Notes under the pieces: model-generated | What the model was told of the DNA's origin: nothing | The model's database searches: none | The model's input: the letters and a program-made list of their open reading frames with translations, nothing else | Shown here: one piece after another, positions 10,561-21,292 of the stretch | Position numbering within the stretch: the stretch's first letter is position 1 | Layout of the letters: the number at the start of each line of letters is the position of its first letter | DNA from: Calliphora vicina | Taxonomy: Eukaryota; Arthropoda; Insecta; Diptera; Calliphoridae | DNA: 64,000 bases | Direction of reading: 5' to 3' | NCBI RefSeq assembly: GCF_958450345.1 | Contig: NC_088781.1 | Coordinates: forward strand, 55,878,315 to 55,942,314 | Made by a program: the position numbers and the translations under genes

Positions 10561-12050
10561 ATAAGTGAAAACCTAACTTAAAAATTTAAATTTAAATCAG
10601 CTTCACTGTTAAAACTAAATTTAAACAAAAAAAATTTTCTTTTCAATCAGTCCCACAGTGCTTACGTAGTATATTTATTTCGCATGACAATTTTCTATGC
10701 TAAATAAAGGATTTTTACGGTTTGACTTCATGGTTTCTCAAATGGTTTAAAAATTTGTACACTTAACCATAAACCACCCCAACAGCCCACATTACCTCAC
10801 CCTTTCTTTTTGTATCTTGCTGTCATAAAGACACAAATAAATGTCATATCAATATTTGTATGACTTTTTCATATCAAATCATTACTTATTTTTTGTAAAT
10901 ACGTTACATATATTTATAATACAAAGTATTTTTTATTATATGTATGTGTGTCTTATATGATCAAATAATGAGCTTTTGCACTTTTGTGTATTTACATCAA
11001 AATGACATTACATTGAAAATTTACTCGTACGAGTGTATATTGTTACAGGAGTTTAACTGTATTATTTTTAACCCCTTTATGCCACTCAATTTTCGTCTGG
11101 CGCTGATTGAAAATAGAATTATGTGTGACTTTTATTGAACGAGAACGAGCCAGTTTTTATGTTTAACATTCGTTATGCATTATAATTCAATAAAAATAAT
11201 AATAAATAGAAACATAATATTTACTTAACCTTAGAGAAATGTTTCTTGTGTATGAATTTTTATGGCGACTACTGTAATGTAGACATAAGTATGCTTGGCT
11301 GTTCTAATAGTAAGTTAAGTATATTTTATGCGTTTTTAATATTAATAAAAAAATGAGCTAATGTTTTGATACAATAGGAATATTTTTGATATTGTAGTAA
11401 AGCTTTTATTTATAGTGATTTGGGAAAGCCAAATAAATTTTAATAGCTTTGTGTAATTTCAATTTCCAAATATATATTAATGTTGCTCTTCTTCAAGAGT
11501 TTACACTTTTTAAAATGTATTGCCAAATGTTGCTCTTTCAACATTTTTGTTATGAGGGGATGCAGTTCAAGCTGAATTCATACCATCGAATTTCTACTTA
11601 TAAAACTCAAAATACTGTCAATATAATTTACGATTTATGCCAATATTGAGCTATATACGGAATTAGGACTGAGGCTAATCGATTAAAGCTACATTTTATA
11701 AAATATTTGCTCTAACTCAAATCTTATGGGTCTCTTCCAAGATTGATCACTGTGTTGTACAAAAAATTGGTCGGAAGTCTGATAAACTGTACTTCTTCGG
11801 AAAGAGAATGAGTTGCGAAGGCATGTATGACATGTCCGCGAATCCTAGTCCATTTTAATAGATTGTCTTAATAAACAGTCCTGTATAATATCCCTTATAT
11901 TGTAAGGGATAATCAACATAATAAGCTACAAATTATGACTATGAAGATGCAGTTGTTCCGCTTGTACCCAAGATATCACATGGCTAAGTATGATCCCAGA
12001 AGACTTGTTAGTTTGAAATAACCAAAAGATAGTGATATCTCCAAAATACT
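10561..12050. other. No gene recognised
   Basis: AT-rich. Open frames at 10944-11138 and 11449-11649 are short, begin and end without context, and show no domain. Confidence 0.6.
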
Positions 12051-12141
12051 GTAAATATAGGAAATAAAGATTAAATGGTGCTGTTCTTGATGTGTTGAAG
12101 ATCTAGAATAGCACCATTTAATCTTCATTTCCTATATTTGC
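12051..12141. other. Near-perfect 91-nt hairpin (pre-miRNA-sized)
   Basis: Arms 12053-12082 and 12110-12139 are 30 bp long with one mismatch (AAATATAGGAAATAAAGATT...GGTGCT against AGCACCATTTAATCTTCATT...). They extend by a G:U and a G:C pair at the base and by five further pairs above (TTCT/AGAA plus G:U), leaving a loop of about 15-17 nt. The geometry fits a pre-miRNA stem-loop, but also a tiny MITE. Expression is unknown. Confidence 0.6.
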
Positions 12142-12164
12142 ACGCTGATGCCGAAATTATTGAT

Positions 12165-12420
12165 TTGAATCAATATTTTTACCCAGATATTAGCCAATAA
12201 GCCTTTCCAATGTTTTCAGAAGGAAATATGATTGTCTTATTGGTCTAAAGTCCTTCGGTGTGGCTTAAACTCAGTTTACATCTACTCTGATAATTTTGTC
12301 CTGTTGAAGAGTTGTCTACTCGCTCATTTGCCTGTTAGTAAGTCCCAGTTCCAGGAAATGTGGTTTTCCTCCTCGGTCTACCACGGAAACAAACTATTCC
12401 ACTATATAATCAAAATCAAA
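12165..12420 (-). pseudogene. I/LOA/R1-type retroelement reverse transcriptase fragment
   Basis: On the minus strand the frame reads PKDFRPIRQSYFLLKTLERL, matching the conserved FRPIxLTSxLLKTLERLID block at the start of the reverse transcriptase domain in I/LOA/R1-type non-LTR elements. Stops interrupt both sides and neither the palm (YADD) nor the endonuclease is present. A short, old fragment. Confidence 0.55.
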
Positions 12421-12429
12421 TTCCTTAGA

Positions 12430-12935
12430 GAGACCAATCTAGAGTATCCAAAACCGAAAACCAGTCAACCGGCTTTTTCATCTTTATAAACTCCACCGGT
12501 TTCGGTTTTTTTTTAACTTTTCGGGTTTTTGACAAAGCTCATTCAAATATATTTTTGAAAACTTTGATACCATTTTCAAAAACATTGATTTATTTTGTTG
12601 AAAATTATAGAATTTGATAATATTTCGTAAAATATATAAAATAATTTCATAAAAATAGAGCCTTAAGAATCAAAAATGCAAAATTTCCGAAGATTTAGTA
12701 TATAATTCTTAAGATATTTCATATTAGCGTCCACAAATAAAAAGGAGAACTTTTTCATATTAAAAAAAATTTAATATATATATTATATATTTAATATATA
12801 TATATAATACATATATGTAAACCGTTTAACCGGTTTTTTTAAAGACAATAATCAAAGCCGGTTTTTTCAAAAACACACCTTTTCAGTTAAACCGGAAACT
12901 GGGTTTTTAAAATTGTAAAATCGAGAACCTCCCGT
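12430..12935. repeat. Repeat with clustered AACCGG motifs
   Basis: AACCGG/CCGGTT motifs cluster near 12440-12510 and again near 12820-12905, around an AT-rich core that includes a (TA)n tract at about 12775-12815. This resembles a small DNA element with subterminal repeats; its exact ends are not resolved. Confidence 0.4.
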
Positions 12936-13144
12936 CTGTTCTCAGAAATGAAAATGGGTTTATATCCACTATTGAATATTGCTAATAACAACATATTCTA
13001 TAAATTTCTCATCCCTATTATTTGTGTTAATACTTTCCAGGATTACAATCGTCTCCTTGTTGACCCTCATCTGTCAATTCTTTTACTTTCTTTGAAGGCA
13101 GGGAAACCAGGTAATCGCAGTAAGAGGAGGCTACAGAACCTAAG

Positions 13145-13800
13145 TTCATGTTTCCAGATTCATAAATATAGAAAATTCAAAAAGTGCAATTAAGAAAATG
13201 AAAATCTTCCCATTTATAATTATATGCATCAAATTTCATGTCTCTCGGTTCCACGTAATAGAAAATTCAAAACGTACCAGAGACAAATATAAAATGCTGC
13301 ATTTAGTTAAAATTTTTGCCTCACTTCGTGTTTGTGTTCCTAGTAGCATTATTAAAGAAAATTCAAAAGGTTCCAATAGAAAAGTACTATTTAGTCACCC
13401 TTTATGAATTCTTACACATTCAGGATAACATGTCCCCAGTTTCATGTTTATTAATTCATTGTACTTAGTAGAAAAATCTAAAAGTTTTTGGTCTTCCTTT
13501 GTAGATTCTATAAATTTCGGATTATATATGTCTAATTTCATTCTTTCTAGGTTCATAATTATAAGAAAGTACCATTCAAATAGAGAAAAAGTACTAATAA
13601 TCACCCACAAGATTTCAGTTTTAGAGTTTGTTGTGAAAAATAAAATGATTTCTCGATTTCTCATTATCTGAAGAAAATTATTTTCAATTCATGATGTTAT
13701 GATGAAGCATCCCCTATTTTGGCAAAGCTTTTCGAACATTTTCCTACAGGGTTCCACTCATATAGTATTGTATCTTAGTTGCATCCAGATGTATTTTAGG
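13145..13800 (+). repeat. Second island of ~95-bp AAAAGTACC repeat
   Basis: GAAAATTCAAAAAGTGCAAT-like units recur near 13173, 13268, 13363, 13479 and 13565, mostly about 95 bp apart, each followed by a TTTCATGT...GGTTC(A/C) segment. The same unit fills 9780-10440. Open frames through it (13198-13407, 13395-13664, 13444-13671) are by-products of the repeat. Confidence 0.5.
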
Positions 13801-14870
13801 GAGTTCTGACACAACTCTCAGGATCAAGGAATGTGAAATTTCATGGGAAAGAATATCGTTGGTGTTATAGACGTATTAATGCGATTTTATTTTCAGGTTT
13901 TCTACCACTATTGACGATAAAAATCGGAAACTACATACATAGCTATACTTATTAATATGGAATACAATTAAAAACTATTTATTTGCCAAATATTTATTTA
14001 TTTAAAAGGAAAACTCCAATAAAACCCAACAATAAAACGTGATCAAGCATAATTAACAACCAAAAACGAATTTAATATACAAAAACATCTACAACTTTTT
14101 GTATCTCTTAAAATTCAAGAAAAACAGCACCCCTGTGTATTTATAATAAATTTAATGCAACTTTCATATGAATGAAAAAAAATAAGTCCCAAATATTTTC
14201 TTACAAAATCACAATAAAATTCAAGTTAATTTATGCAAAATATAAATATTTAATAAACAAAACAAAAAAAACTATCAAAAGACAGCAGGAAGGAATCTAG
14301 GAATTATCTACACACTCCAGTTATTTCACTCCCACCACCATTTCTCTAACACTTAAGTTGGAAAGAACAACAGATATATTTAACTGTGAGAATAGTGAAA
14401 TGACATTTAATAGTTTGTGTTTCAAGTGCAAACAAACGAATAAAACTAGATCCTGTTAATTGTTGTTGGTCCTCTAACCCTTGGAAAGGGAGGAAAACTT
14501 AAATAAACTATTTTTCTTGTCTTTGTAGTTGTTGGTAATAATTAACAAAAGAAAACACAACCACTGATAGAGAATGAACACAATATGAATGTGTTTATAT
14601 CCTGTTAAAGTTTAGATTTTCATAATATAAAGGATTTTCACACCAAAAACAAGTTAATGAGACTATTAAATATTTTATTAGACAATAAAACAATGGAAGA
14701 GGGAAAGGAGAGAGCAGGGGTAACGCTTATTCAGAAGACAATTAATGTCTTAAGGATGTGTTTGTGTGTGTGGGATATTTCGATGAGATTTATAAAGCAA
14801 ATATATGGGGTTTTGAAGTAAAATTTGGGAAGTAACTAAAAATATCAGGCAAATGTTGTGTTTTGGGAAT
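13801..14870. other. No gene recognised
   Basis: AT-rich sequence without a recognisable coding frame, inverted ends or tandem structure. Confidence 0.6.
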
Positions 14871-15475
14871 TTTTAACCTTTTCAGAACGTTTGGTTTATT
14901 TCCTTTAAATAAACCGGATACTTTTGATTGCAAATAAAAGCCGTTTAGTAGTTTGAAAATGGTAACAACTCTTTATTTATTCAAATGTACAACAACAGAA
15001 TTAAATAGTCACTCAATGTTTTTTATACACGTTTGTAAATTCGCAGAAATACAGACACAATTTATAATGTACACGAATTTACTTGAAAAACACAACACAC
15101 TTTAAGGCACTCAGTTGATGTTTATTCGAAAAGCGTCTCTGATAAACTGACTCACGACTGCAACCTCTGCCACTATTTATAACACTGCCATCTGCACTCT
15201 AGATTGTCTAATTGTCTAAATTCGAATATTCTAGATCTTACTAATACATACGCCATCTGTGGTGTACTTTCTACAATGTTCTTTAACTGAATATTCGAAT
15301 TCGAATACAGCGTTGCCAACTTACGATCAAATCAACTGAAAGCTTTTATTTAATAATGCCCACAGATGTGTTACAGACAGTTTGCTATTACAGCACTGTT
15401 ATTTGAAAGCATTATGCTACTTTTAAATCAGCTCTTAAAATCGTTATATTTGAATTCAAGTACAATTTCGTAACA
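14871..15475 (-). mobile_element. Solo LTR, about 605 bp
   Basis: On the minus strand it begins TGTTACGAAATTGTACTTGA at 15475 and runs collinearly with 3341-3760 through TATAAATAGTG (near 15178), TCAGTTTATCAG and AATAAATAAAGAGTTGTTAC to GAAAAGGTTAAAA near 14871. There it diverges before the terminal GTAACA seen in the other copy. TGTTAC...GTAACA ends are common in Gypsy-type LTRs. No internal retroviral genes are adjacent. Confidence 0.65.
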
Positions 15476-15869
15476 ATATAAACAATTGCAAAAATCTTAA
15501 CGATGGGTCTGCCTTGGATCGCTTTCTTAAAAACAATGGAAAACTACTGGACAGTTACATTAGGGAGATCTATCTGTGGATGAATCCAATACACCGCTTC
15601 CAAACGTGGCAAATGAACGGTGACTGTTATTTATCATATTAAGACGTTAATTGGAAAGGCTATGGGCTCAAATCAATATAGCTATAGCTATTACAAGGTC
15701 AGTAAATAGAGAAAACTATTTTTGTGCCGATATACCGCTTTGTATTAGGTGTGCATTAATTTTTCAATATTGACTGTCATAAGCAAATTCATGTGCCCGT
15801 TTCGTAACCTTAAATGTTCATTCTATAAATAAATTGATTTAAACGTTATGTACTAATCGCGAAAAAGTT

Positions 15870-16755
15870 GTCACAATGACCGAAATGTGTTTTGTCACAT
15901 TTGTGGTGAATGCACGATCAAAAAGTTTAGAAAACCCAAAAGACACTTACTGTGAAACACGAATTTCAAGTACTTTAAGATGGAGATTAAGGGCCTGAAT
16001 AATCCGTGGATTCCACACATTGTATATAAAGTGTGTGGTGAACATTTAAGATAGTGCGAAAGCCGTATACCGCTTAATACGAAGTTTGGTGTACCTATTT
16101 TTTGTTAAATTACATGGTATGAATAAAGGTATATTGACATATCCCGATTTACTGTCTGCTAAAAGGCCTTTACTGAACTCAGACGATGTACCATCTCCTA
16201 TGAATCAACTTCTATCAGACATTTAATGTTACTTCATTTCTAAATTTATTTCGTTCTTGAGGTTTTAATCATCTTAATAGTTGAAACTATTTGAGATTTT
16301 GTTGCAGGGCTTTATTAATGTTTCAGAGGTTAAGGTACTGAGATGATCCTTAAGGTACTGAGTTTTGTTACTTTCAAGGGATTTTAAAAATTAAAATCTA
16401 ATTTAAAAGACAACAATTCAAGGTATATCCATTATAAAATATTCTTGGATTTTTAGATAAAATTAGATTAGATAAAATGTTTTGCCTTTCTTTTAGGAAA
16501 GTTTCCAGGTTTAACTACAGCCCACAAATAAGACTTAATGAAAGACAACGATTTCATACATTCAATGAAACAGCAACGGCTTGGAAATCTTTTGTTGATG
16601 TTATGAAAAATTAAAATTTCAGAACGCTGTAAAGTCATTTAGACATGTTTTCCTGAAATCTTGGATCGTTTAGTGAAGAATAAGGAGACTGTTTCCATCA
16701 AGATTTAGAAGTGATGGAAGAAAGATACCAAGGTCGCTGGGATGAACATATTTCA
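15870..16755 (+). pseudogene. Relic of an unclassified conserved CxxC protein family, copy 1
   Basis: Pieces in shifting frames match a protein family I recall as frequent in arthropod gene predictions but cannot name. They are: FCHICGECTIKKFRKPK (near 15893), NPWIPHIVYKVCGEHLR, KFGVPI, then TYPDLLSAKRPLLNSDDVPS (near 16140), then KFPGLTTA and FNETATAWKSFVDVMKN (16497-16612), then CFHQDLEVMEERYQGRWDE (near 16690-16745). Cys pairs (CxxC) suggest zinc binding at the N terminus. Stops and deletions show it is dead. At 16764 it runs straight into a mariner relic. It is probably a transposon-borne gene. A second copy is at 19672. Confidence 0.55.
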
Positions 16756-16763
16756 ATTTCAAT

Positions 16764-17145
16764 TCTTGGCCAACCAGACGAATCGACACCAAAGCCAAAT
16801 ATCCATGGCACTATATATTTAGTGTACTGGAACCTGTACTGAAAGCAACTGATTCGTTTGAAGCGAGCATTTACCAGACATGAAACCGTAATATTCCATA
16901 ATGAAAACTATTAGAATGAAGTAGTTAAGAAGTTTTGCCTTACCCGCCTTATTGTCGAGACCTTGCCCCGTCCGACTACTATTTGTTTTGATCGATGCAG
17001 AACGCTTCACTTTGGAACAGAGTATCCGAAATTGGCTTGTTTCGTTCTTGCCCTCTAAAGAAGAGAAGCTCTTTTGGTTCGGAATCCACATGTTTCCAGA
17101 AATATGGGAAAAGGTCATAGCTAATAAATTTATATTGTATCGAAT
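16764..17145 (+). pseudogene. mariner relic B (C-terminal half)
   Basis: Starts in GQPDESTPKPNIHGT, skips to the helix after the second catalytic segment (ETVIFHNEN, with the HDN motif altered to HNE), then CPVRLLFVLIDAERFTLEQS and LGIHMFPEIWEKVIAN, with several frameshifts. The 3' inverted repeat is not visible. The mariner part begins inside the relic at 15870-16755, so it either inserted there or was joined by deletion. Confidence 0.7.
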
Positions 17146-17214
17146 ATACTTCAAATCAGATTTAGTTTTGTCGGCTCCAAAATCATTGTAGTCCTGTGTT
17201 ATTCAAAACTAGAC

Positions 17215-18255
17215 ACGGGAAATGCTGACAATGATGGAGTCATAAGCCATATGGTGAAGACGTTAATTGAAAAAGTTCTGAGTGCATTTATTAACATACA
17301 GGAAGCCTGCGATAACACGCTACATGGTTAAATCAGTGACCGATTTTAACGAGAAAACGATATAGGCAAGAATGTAGTAGGCCCTTGATCTAACTTTCAA
17401 ATGGTGCAAGGAAAGAGGGTGAACCATCAACCCAAACAACAATATTCTTGTTTCATTTGCAAGACACAGATCTCTGAGTCATACTGATCCGATGGTGAAA
17501 GGTCATTTAAATCATAGAAATTTAGGTATCATCCAGTAGCTTTAAGGTCCTGTCCATAAGTTGACGTATTCTCGCCACTACTGTAGACCGATAGTTTACT
17601 GGAGAAACTAATGACTCGGGTTTCCGTACAAATAGTTGCGTCGATAATCTGGTTTATTTGTAATAGGTTTTGATGATAGAATGATATCGGAAATAATGCA
17701 GCAGGCTCTTGATCTAGCTTGAAAATAGTGCAAGGAAAGACGGCTAATAATCAACCGGACCATGTTTAACTTTCTGCCATTTACAAGAGGCAGATCTCCT
17801 TATATAGAACAGTGGATTTCCCAGACATTGTGTCATTGAAGTGGCCTCTCAAAAATGGTGCTCAGAAGGATAAAATAGACGAATGCTGTAACTGGTGCGG
17901 GTATTTGCAAAAGGCCATTCCAATTGCAAAATTTTGCTCAATATTTTAGGCGAAAATTTACGCCATATTTATTTTCGCTGGGGAGTGTTTGATGAGAAGA
18001 ATAATAGGAATTATTGTGATGTCGGATAGTCAGGCTTCGCTTAAGGCCTTATTATGGTATAAAATAAGATCTGGTATTATCATGGATATATTTCATCTCC
18101 GAATTTTCAAAAGAGCATAGTAAAATTTCGCTTTAGAGTGCTAAAAAACCACAAGAATTTTTGTGATGTGGGATTGTCAGGCATCATTCATGGATTTATT
18201 TAATTTCTAAACGAACTAAGGAGGTACAATAAATTGATATTGTGATGGCTACCTA
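17215..18255 (+). pseudogene. I/LOA-type retroelement relics (RT palm and RNase H)
   Basis: EKVLSAFINIQEACDNTL (17260-17325) corresponds to the FLDIxGAFNN block of the reverse transcriptase, with the catalytic Asp changed to Asn. ALDLTFKWCKERG.TINPN (17380-17440) corresponds to the post-YADD helix. This helix block appears again at 17695-17770 (QALDLA.K.CKERRLIIN), so two pieces of related elements lie in series. IVMSDSQASLKALL (18014-18060) is an RNase H motif with the catalytic Asp retained. The YADD motif itself was not found. Many stops; inactive. Confidence 0.6.
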
Positions 18256-18822
18256 ACCATAAAAGTCAATCTGAGTCATTCTTTTCTATCTATTATGGAT
18301 ATTCCAAAGTAAATCCTGTTCCAGTCAAAGTTGTTTGTCACAAGGAAAAGGAACCTATTATTCGAAATCTCTGCTATGTTCCCTTAGCGTTTTGGTCTAC
18401 CAATATGGAAGTTACCATTGGTTTCTCGTTAAAGGCTGCACAAAATATCCTTCCGGATGTTAGAACTTAGTTTTTCTATAGGATCAGCAATATTTTATAA
18501 TGGTCTTGACGTTCCTTGCGAATCTGAATAACAAGCAATTCTGAATGTCATTGTCGTAAAAATTTGGATACCTCTGACTATTGCATACCTTTCGTCAGAG
18601 AGGATGCAATGTGAAGGTCAGTGGTGATGATGTCCTGTTATCTCCCCAACTGCCACTTGACATTCATTGATAATTTTGAAAGCTATAAACACATTTTCCG
18701 GAATCATATGATATGCTTCTTGAATATGTATCCGTGCCTAATACTGAATAATGTATTTGAAATCTGAATATATTTTGGGTAATTCAACAGACGATGGATA
18801 AGGCTCTCAAATGGCCAAATAA
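18256..18822. other. No gene recognised
   Basis: May be further decayed retroelement 3' sequence from the preceding relic, but no motif could be identified. Confidence 0.5.
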
Positions 18823-18928
18823 AACAAGTAAGAAAGAATGGTCGGCCAAGCCCGACCATATACAGTCGAACTTCCCTATAATGAATCTTGACGGGACCAG
18901 AAAATCACTTTATTATATAGAAACTTCA

Positions 18929-19651
18929 TTATACAGCTAACGGAAGAAAGTTGTCGTCATCCCAATGAGTCCGCACGCCATCTTTCGAAAATCCTGCCTT
19001 TCTGAAACAATTCGCAATTGTTTCTGGTTTTACAAAGGCATTCCACACTGTGCTTAAATTTCGAATAGCTTGAAGCAAATCTATGGCCAAAACAGGTTCG
19101 TTCTCCTCCATTTGTGACAATATGTTCATCAAAATTCGTTTTCTGTAAAGTTGTTTTATGTTGTAGATGATGCCTTGGTCCATTGGTTGAAGTAAGGACG
19201 TCATGTTCGGAGGAAAATACGCAAGCTCAATATTTTGCAGTTTATCTTTTGCCTCCTTAGGATGCGCAGTGCAATTATCAATAAAAAGTAAAACCTTCCT
19301 TTTCTGAGAACCAAATTTTTTGTCCAACTCTAAAAGCCACTTCGTAAAAATGTCACCTGCCATCCACGCCTTTTTGTTGGACTGATAATCTACATCTAGA
19401 GATCTTATTCCTTTAAAACATCTAGGATTTTTGGCCTTTCCTATAACAAGCAGTTTGAGTTTCTCCAAACCAGTCATATTGCTTGCTACTAGGACAGTTA
19501 TTTTCTCTTTGCTCTGTTTTCCACCAAAGCATTTCTCATTTTTAAATGTTAGTGTCTTGTTTGGCAAACATTTAAAAAACAAAACAGTCTCATCGGCATT
19601 AAAGATGTCATTTTGATCATATTTTTGTATCAATCTCGGTTCACTATCCAT
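18929..19651 (-). pseudogene. Tigger transposase, catalytic half only (240 codons)
   Basis: An uninterrupted 240-residue frame covers the DDE_1 catalytic domain of pogo/Tigger transposases. The three catalytic aspartates are visible: D20 in FNADET, D125 in LLFIDNCTAH and D158 in LLQPMDQGII. D125 and D158 are separated by 32 residues, giving the DD32D spacing expected of Tigger. Family members are about 450-550 residues with an N-terminal HTH_psq/CENP-B-type DNA-binding region. That part is missing here, replaced upstream by opposite-strand foreign sequence from 19672. The first ATG is internal to the family alignment and may not be a real start. The catalytic core looks intact but the protein could not bind its ends in the usual way. 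TA-flanked inverted ends lie outside at 18863 and 20865. Confidence 0.8.
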
Positions 19652-19671
19652 TCCTCCCGATATCTTACGTT

Positions 19672-20395
19672 GGCGTCAGCACTTTACCAAATTTGAGTGT
19701 CTATTAACCGATGTTGAAAATGCAGCATGGAATTCTTTTAACACATTGACTGCCACGTCGGACACATATGTGTGACACTGCACTATGCGGTTTGCGCCAC
19801 GTCGGACACATATGTCCGACACGACTTTTATTCTCTCTAGAAATGTCAGACAATAGTGCTAGATTTTAAGAATTTTTTCGATGTTGTCTGGAAGTTTCTC
19901 ATCAAAACTGTAATCTTCACATTCTTCATCACTTTCAGAACTTGTACTGAGTATTTTTTCTAACTCAGTATCCCATAAAAAATTCCAAAGAAAATCCTGT
20001 GGCCCCCAGCATCTTATTTGCTGAAAGTGCCTTGGCAGTCAATGTGTTAAACTTGTTGTTCAAGAATTTTTGGGGAATAAGAAAAGTCAAAATTACAATG
20101 ATATTGTTGCGAATTTATTACATAATTTTGAACTGATGGGTGTAAATATATCCCTCAAAATTCCCTTTTTACATTCTCATGTGGATTTTTTCCCGGAAAA
20201 CCTCGGACTCATAAGTGACGACCATGGAGAGCGTTTCCATCATGATTTGAAGTTTTTCGAGAGGAATTATTAAGGTTTTTGGGATCAGAATATGCTACGA
20301 GACTACTGTTGAAGTGTCGTGAGGGAGACAAATGAAAATAATTATAAAAAGAGCACTAAACACTTCAATTTTAATTTTTTGTGCTAATTTAATTT
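19672..20395 (+). pseudogene. Relic of the unclassified conserved protein family, copy 2 (inside Tigger)
   Basis: Reading plus strand across the MITE at 19742-20046, the frame runs FECLLTDVENAAWNSFK | LVVQEFLGNKKSQNYNDIV, then IPFLHSHVDFFPENLG (near 20148), SDDHGERFHHDLKFFERNY, a stop, and in the next frame WDQNMLRDYC (stop) SVVRETNENNYKK. The FLHSHxDFFPENLG and GERFHxD blocks match the same family as 15870-16755. It lies antisense between the Tigger catalytic domain and the right Tigger end, so it was probably captured by or inserted into that element. Two stops and one frameshift; dead. Confidence 0.6.
19742..20046. mobile_element. piggyBac-like MITE (305 bp) with TTAA target duplication
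   Basis: Ends CACATTGACTGCCA (19742) and TGGCAGTCAATGTG (ending 20046) are exact inverted repeats, flanked by TTAA at 19738-19741 and 20047-20050. Subterminal CGTCGGACACATATGTG occurs twice near the left end. Excising it rejoins the interrupted protein relic in frame, which confirms the boundaries. Confidence 0.85.
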
Positions 20396-21292
20396 ACATT
20401 TTTATATGTTTCGTTTTTAATAAATATCTCAAAAGTTTGACGTCCAGGATTTTTTTAAATATTTTTTCCGAAGTTAGAAGACCAAATACACAAATCCCCA
20501 TATGTTTCATTTCATGAACAAAAACCTTGTAAACTAGTGTAATTAATAATTTTTTTCAAGAGAAATGCTACTTCGCTGCGTCATTTCCGATCACTGAACA
20601 CCGGCAACTGATGTCGAAATTGTTATTGATGTGGCTTTCTTCTTTTTTTTGTTCTTATTTTCCTCTTTTGGGAATCCCCTCATTATATGTGGCATATTTC
20701 TCGGTACACAGAGTTATTAGTATGCGTAACAGAAAATTGTTTGAAAAATTCATTATATGGAGACAAAAACAATGAAATTGGAACGGAAAAAGTTGTTTGT
20801 TTAAAATCAATTCATAACAGCGAGAGCTTCATTGTATAGAAGTTCACAATAGAGAAGTTCGACTATAATACCCTACACTGATTAAATGAGCAAAAACATT
20901 TTTCCTTTAAAATATCAATAATTTATATTCGTGAGTGATTTTCAGAAGTGGGTCTTATATGGGAGCTATGACCAATTATGGACCGATCACCATGAAATTA
21001 AGTACTGAATAATGAACCGGTTTCAGACAATTTCAATAGGCAAGGCAATCCTTGGGCCGAAAAAATTATATGCACCAAATTTTATCGAAATAACTTCAAA
21101 ATTGCGACCTGTACTTTGCGCGCAAGGTTTACATGGACAGACAACCAGCCAGCCAGACGGACATCGTCTCAGAAAGTGATTCTAAGTTGATCGGTATACT
21201 TTAAGGTGGGTGTTGGACTAATATTTTTGGGCGTTACAAACATCTGCACAAGCGCATTATACCCTCCCCTCTATGGTGGTGTAGGGTATAAT

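Larger units (their letters stand above)
18863..20865 (-). mobile_element. Tigger/pogo transposon with both inverted ends (2.0 kb)
   Basis: The left end is CAGTCGAACTTCCCTATAAT at 18863. The right end (20845-20865) is TTCACAATAGAGAAGTTCGACTA, its imperfect reverse complement. Both are flanked by TA (18861-18862, 20866-20867). The ends match the pogo/Tigger style (CAGT..AACYTCYCTATAA). The element carries a truncated transposase, a foreign gene piece and a nested MITE. The N-terminal DNA-binding half of the transposase is absent. Confidence 0.8.
18823..21292 (+). repeat. GGGTATA-family element interrupted by Tigger
   Basis: The left part (18823-18862) starts AACAAGTAAGAAAGAATGGT and breaks at ...CCCGACCATA. 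The right part resumes at 20866 as TAATACCCTACACTG and continues with CTTATATGGGAGCTATGACC, a GGACAGACAACCAGCCAGCC tract and a closing GGTGGTGTAGGGTATAAT. Joining the flanks rebuilds CCATATAATACCC with a single TA, so the Tigger insertion is clean and younger than this element. Confidence 0.65.

Noticed and set aside
13395..13671. 89- and 75-codon frames on opposite strands
   Set aside because: By-products of the ~95-bp degenerate repeat.
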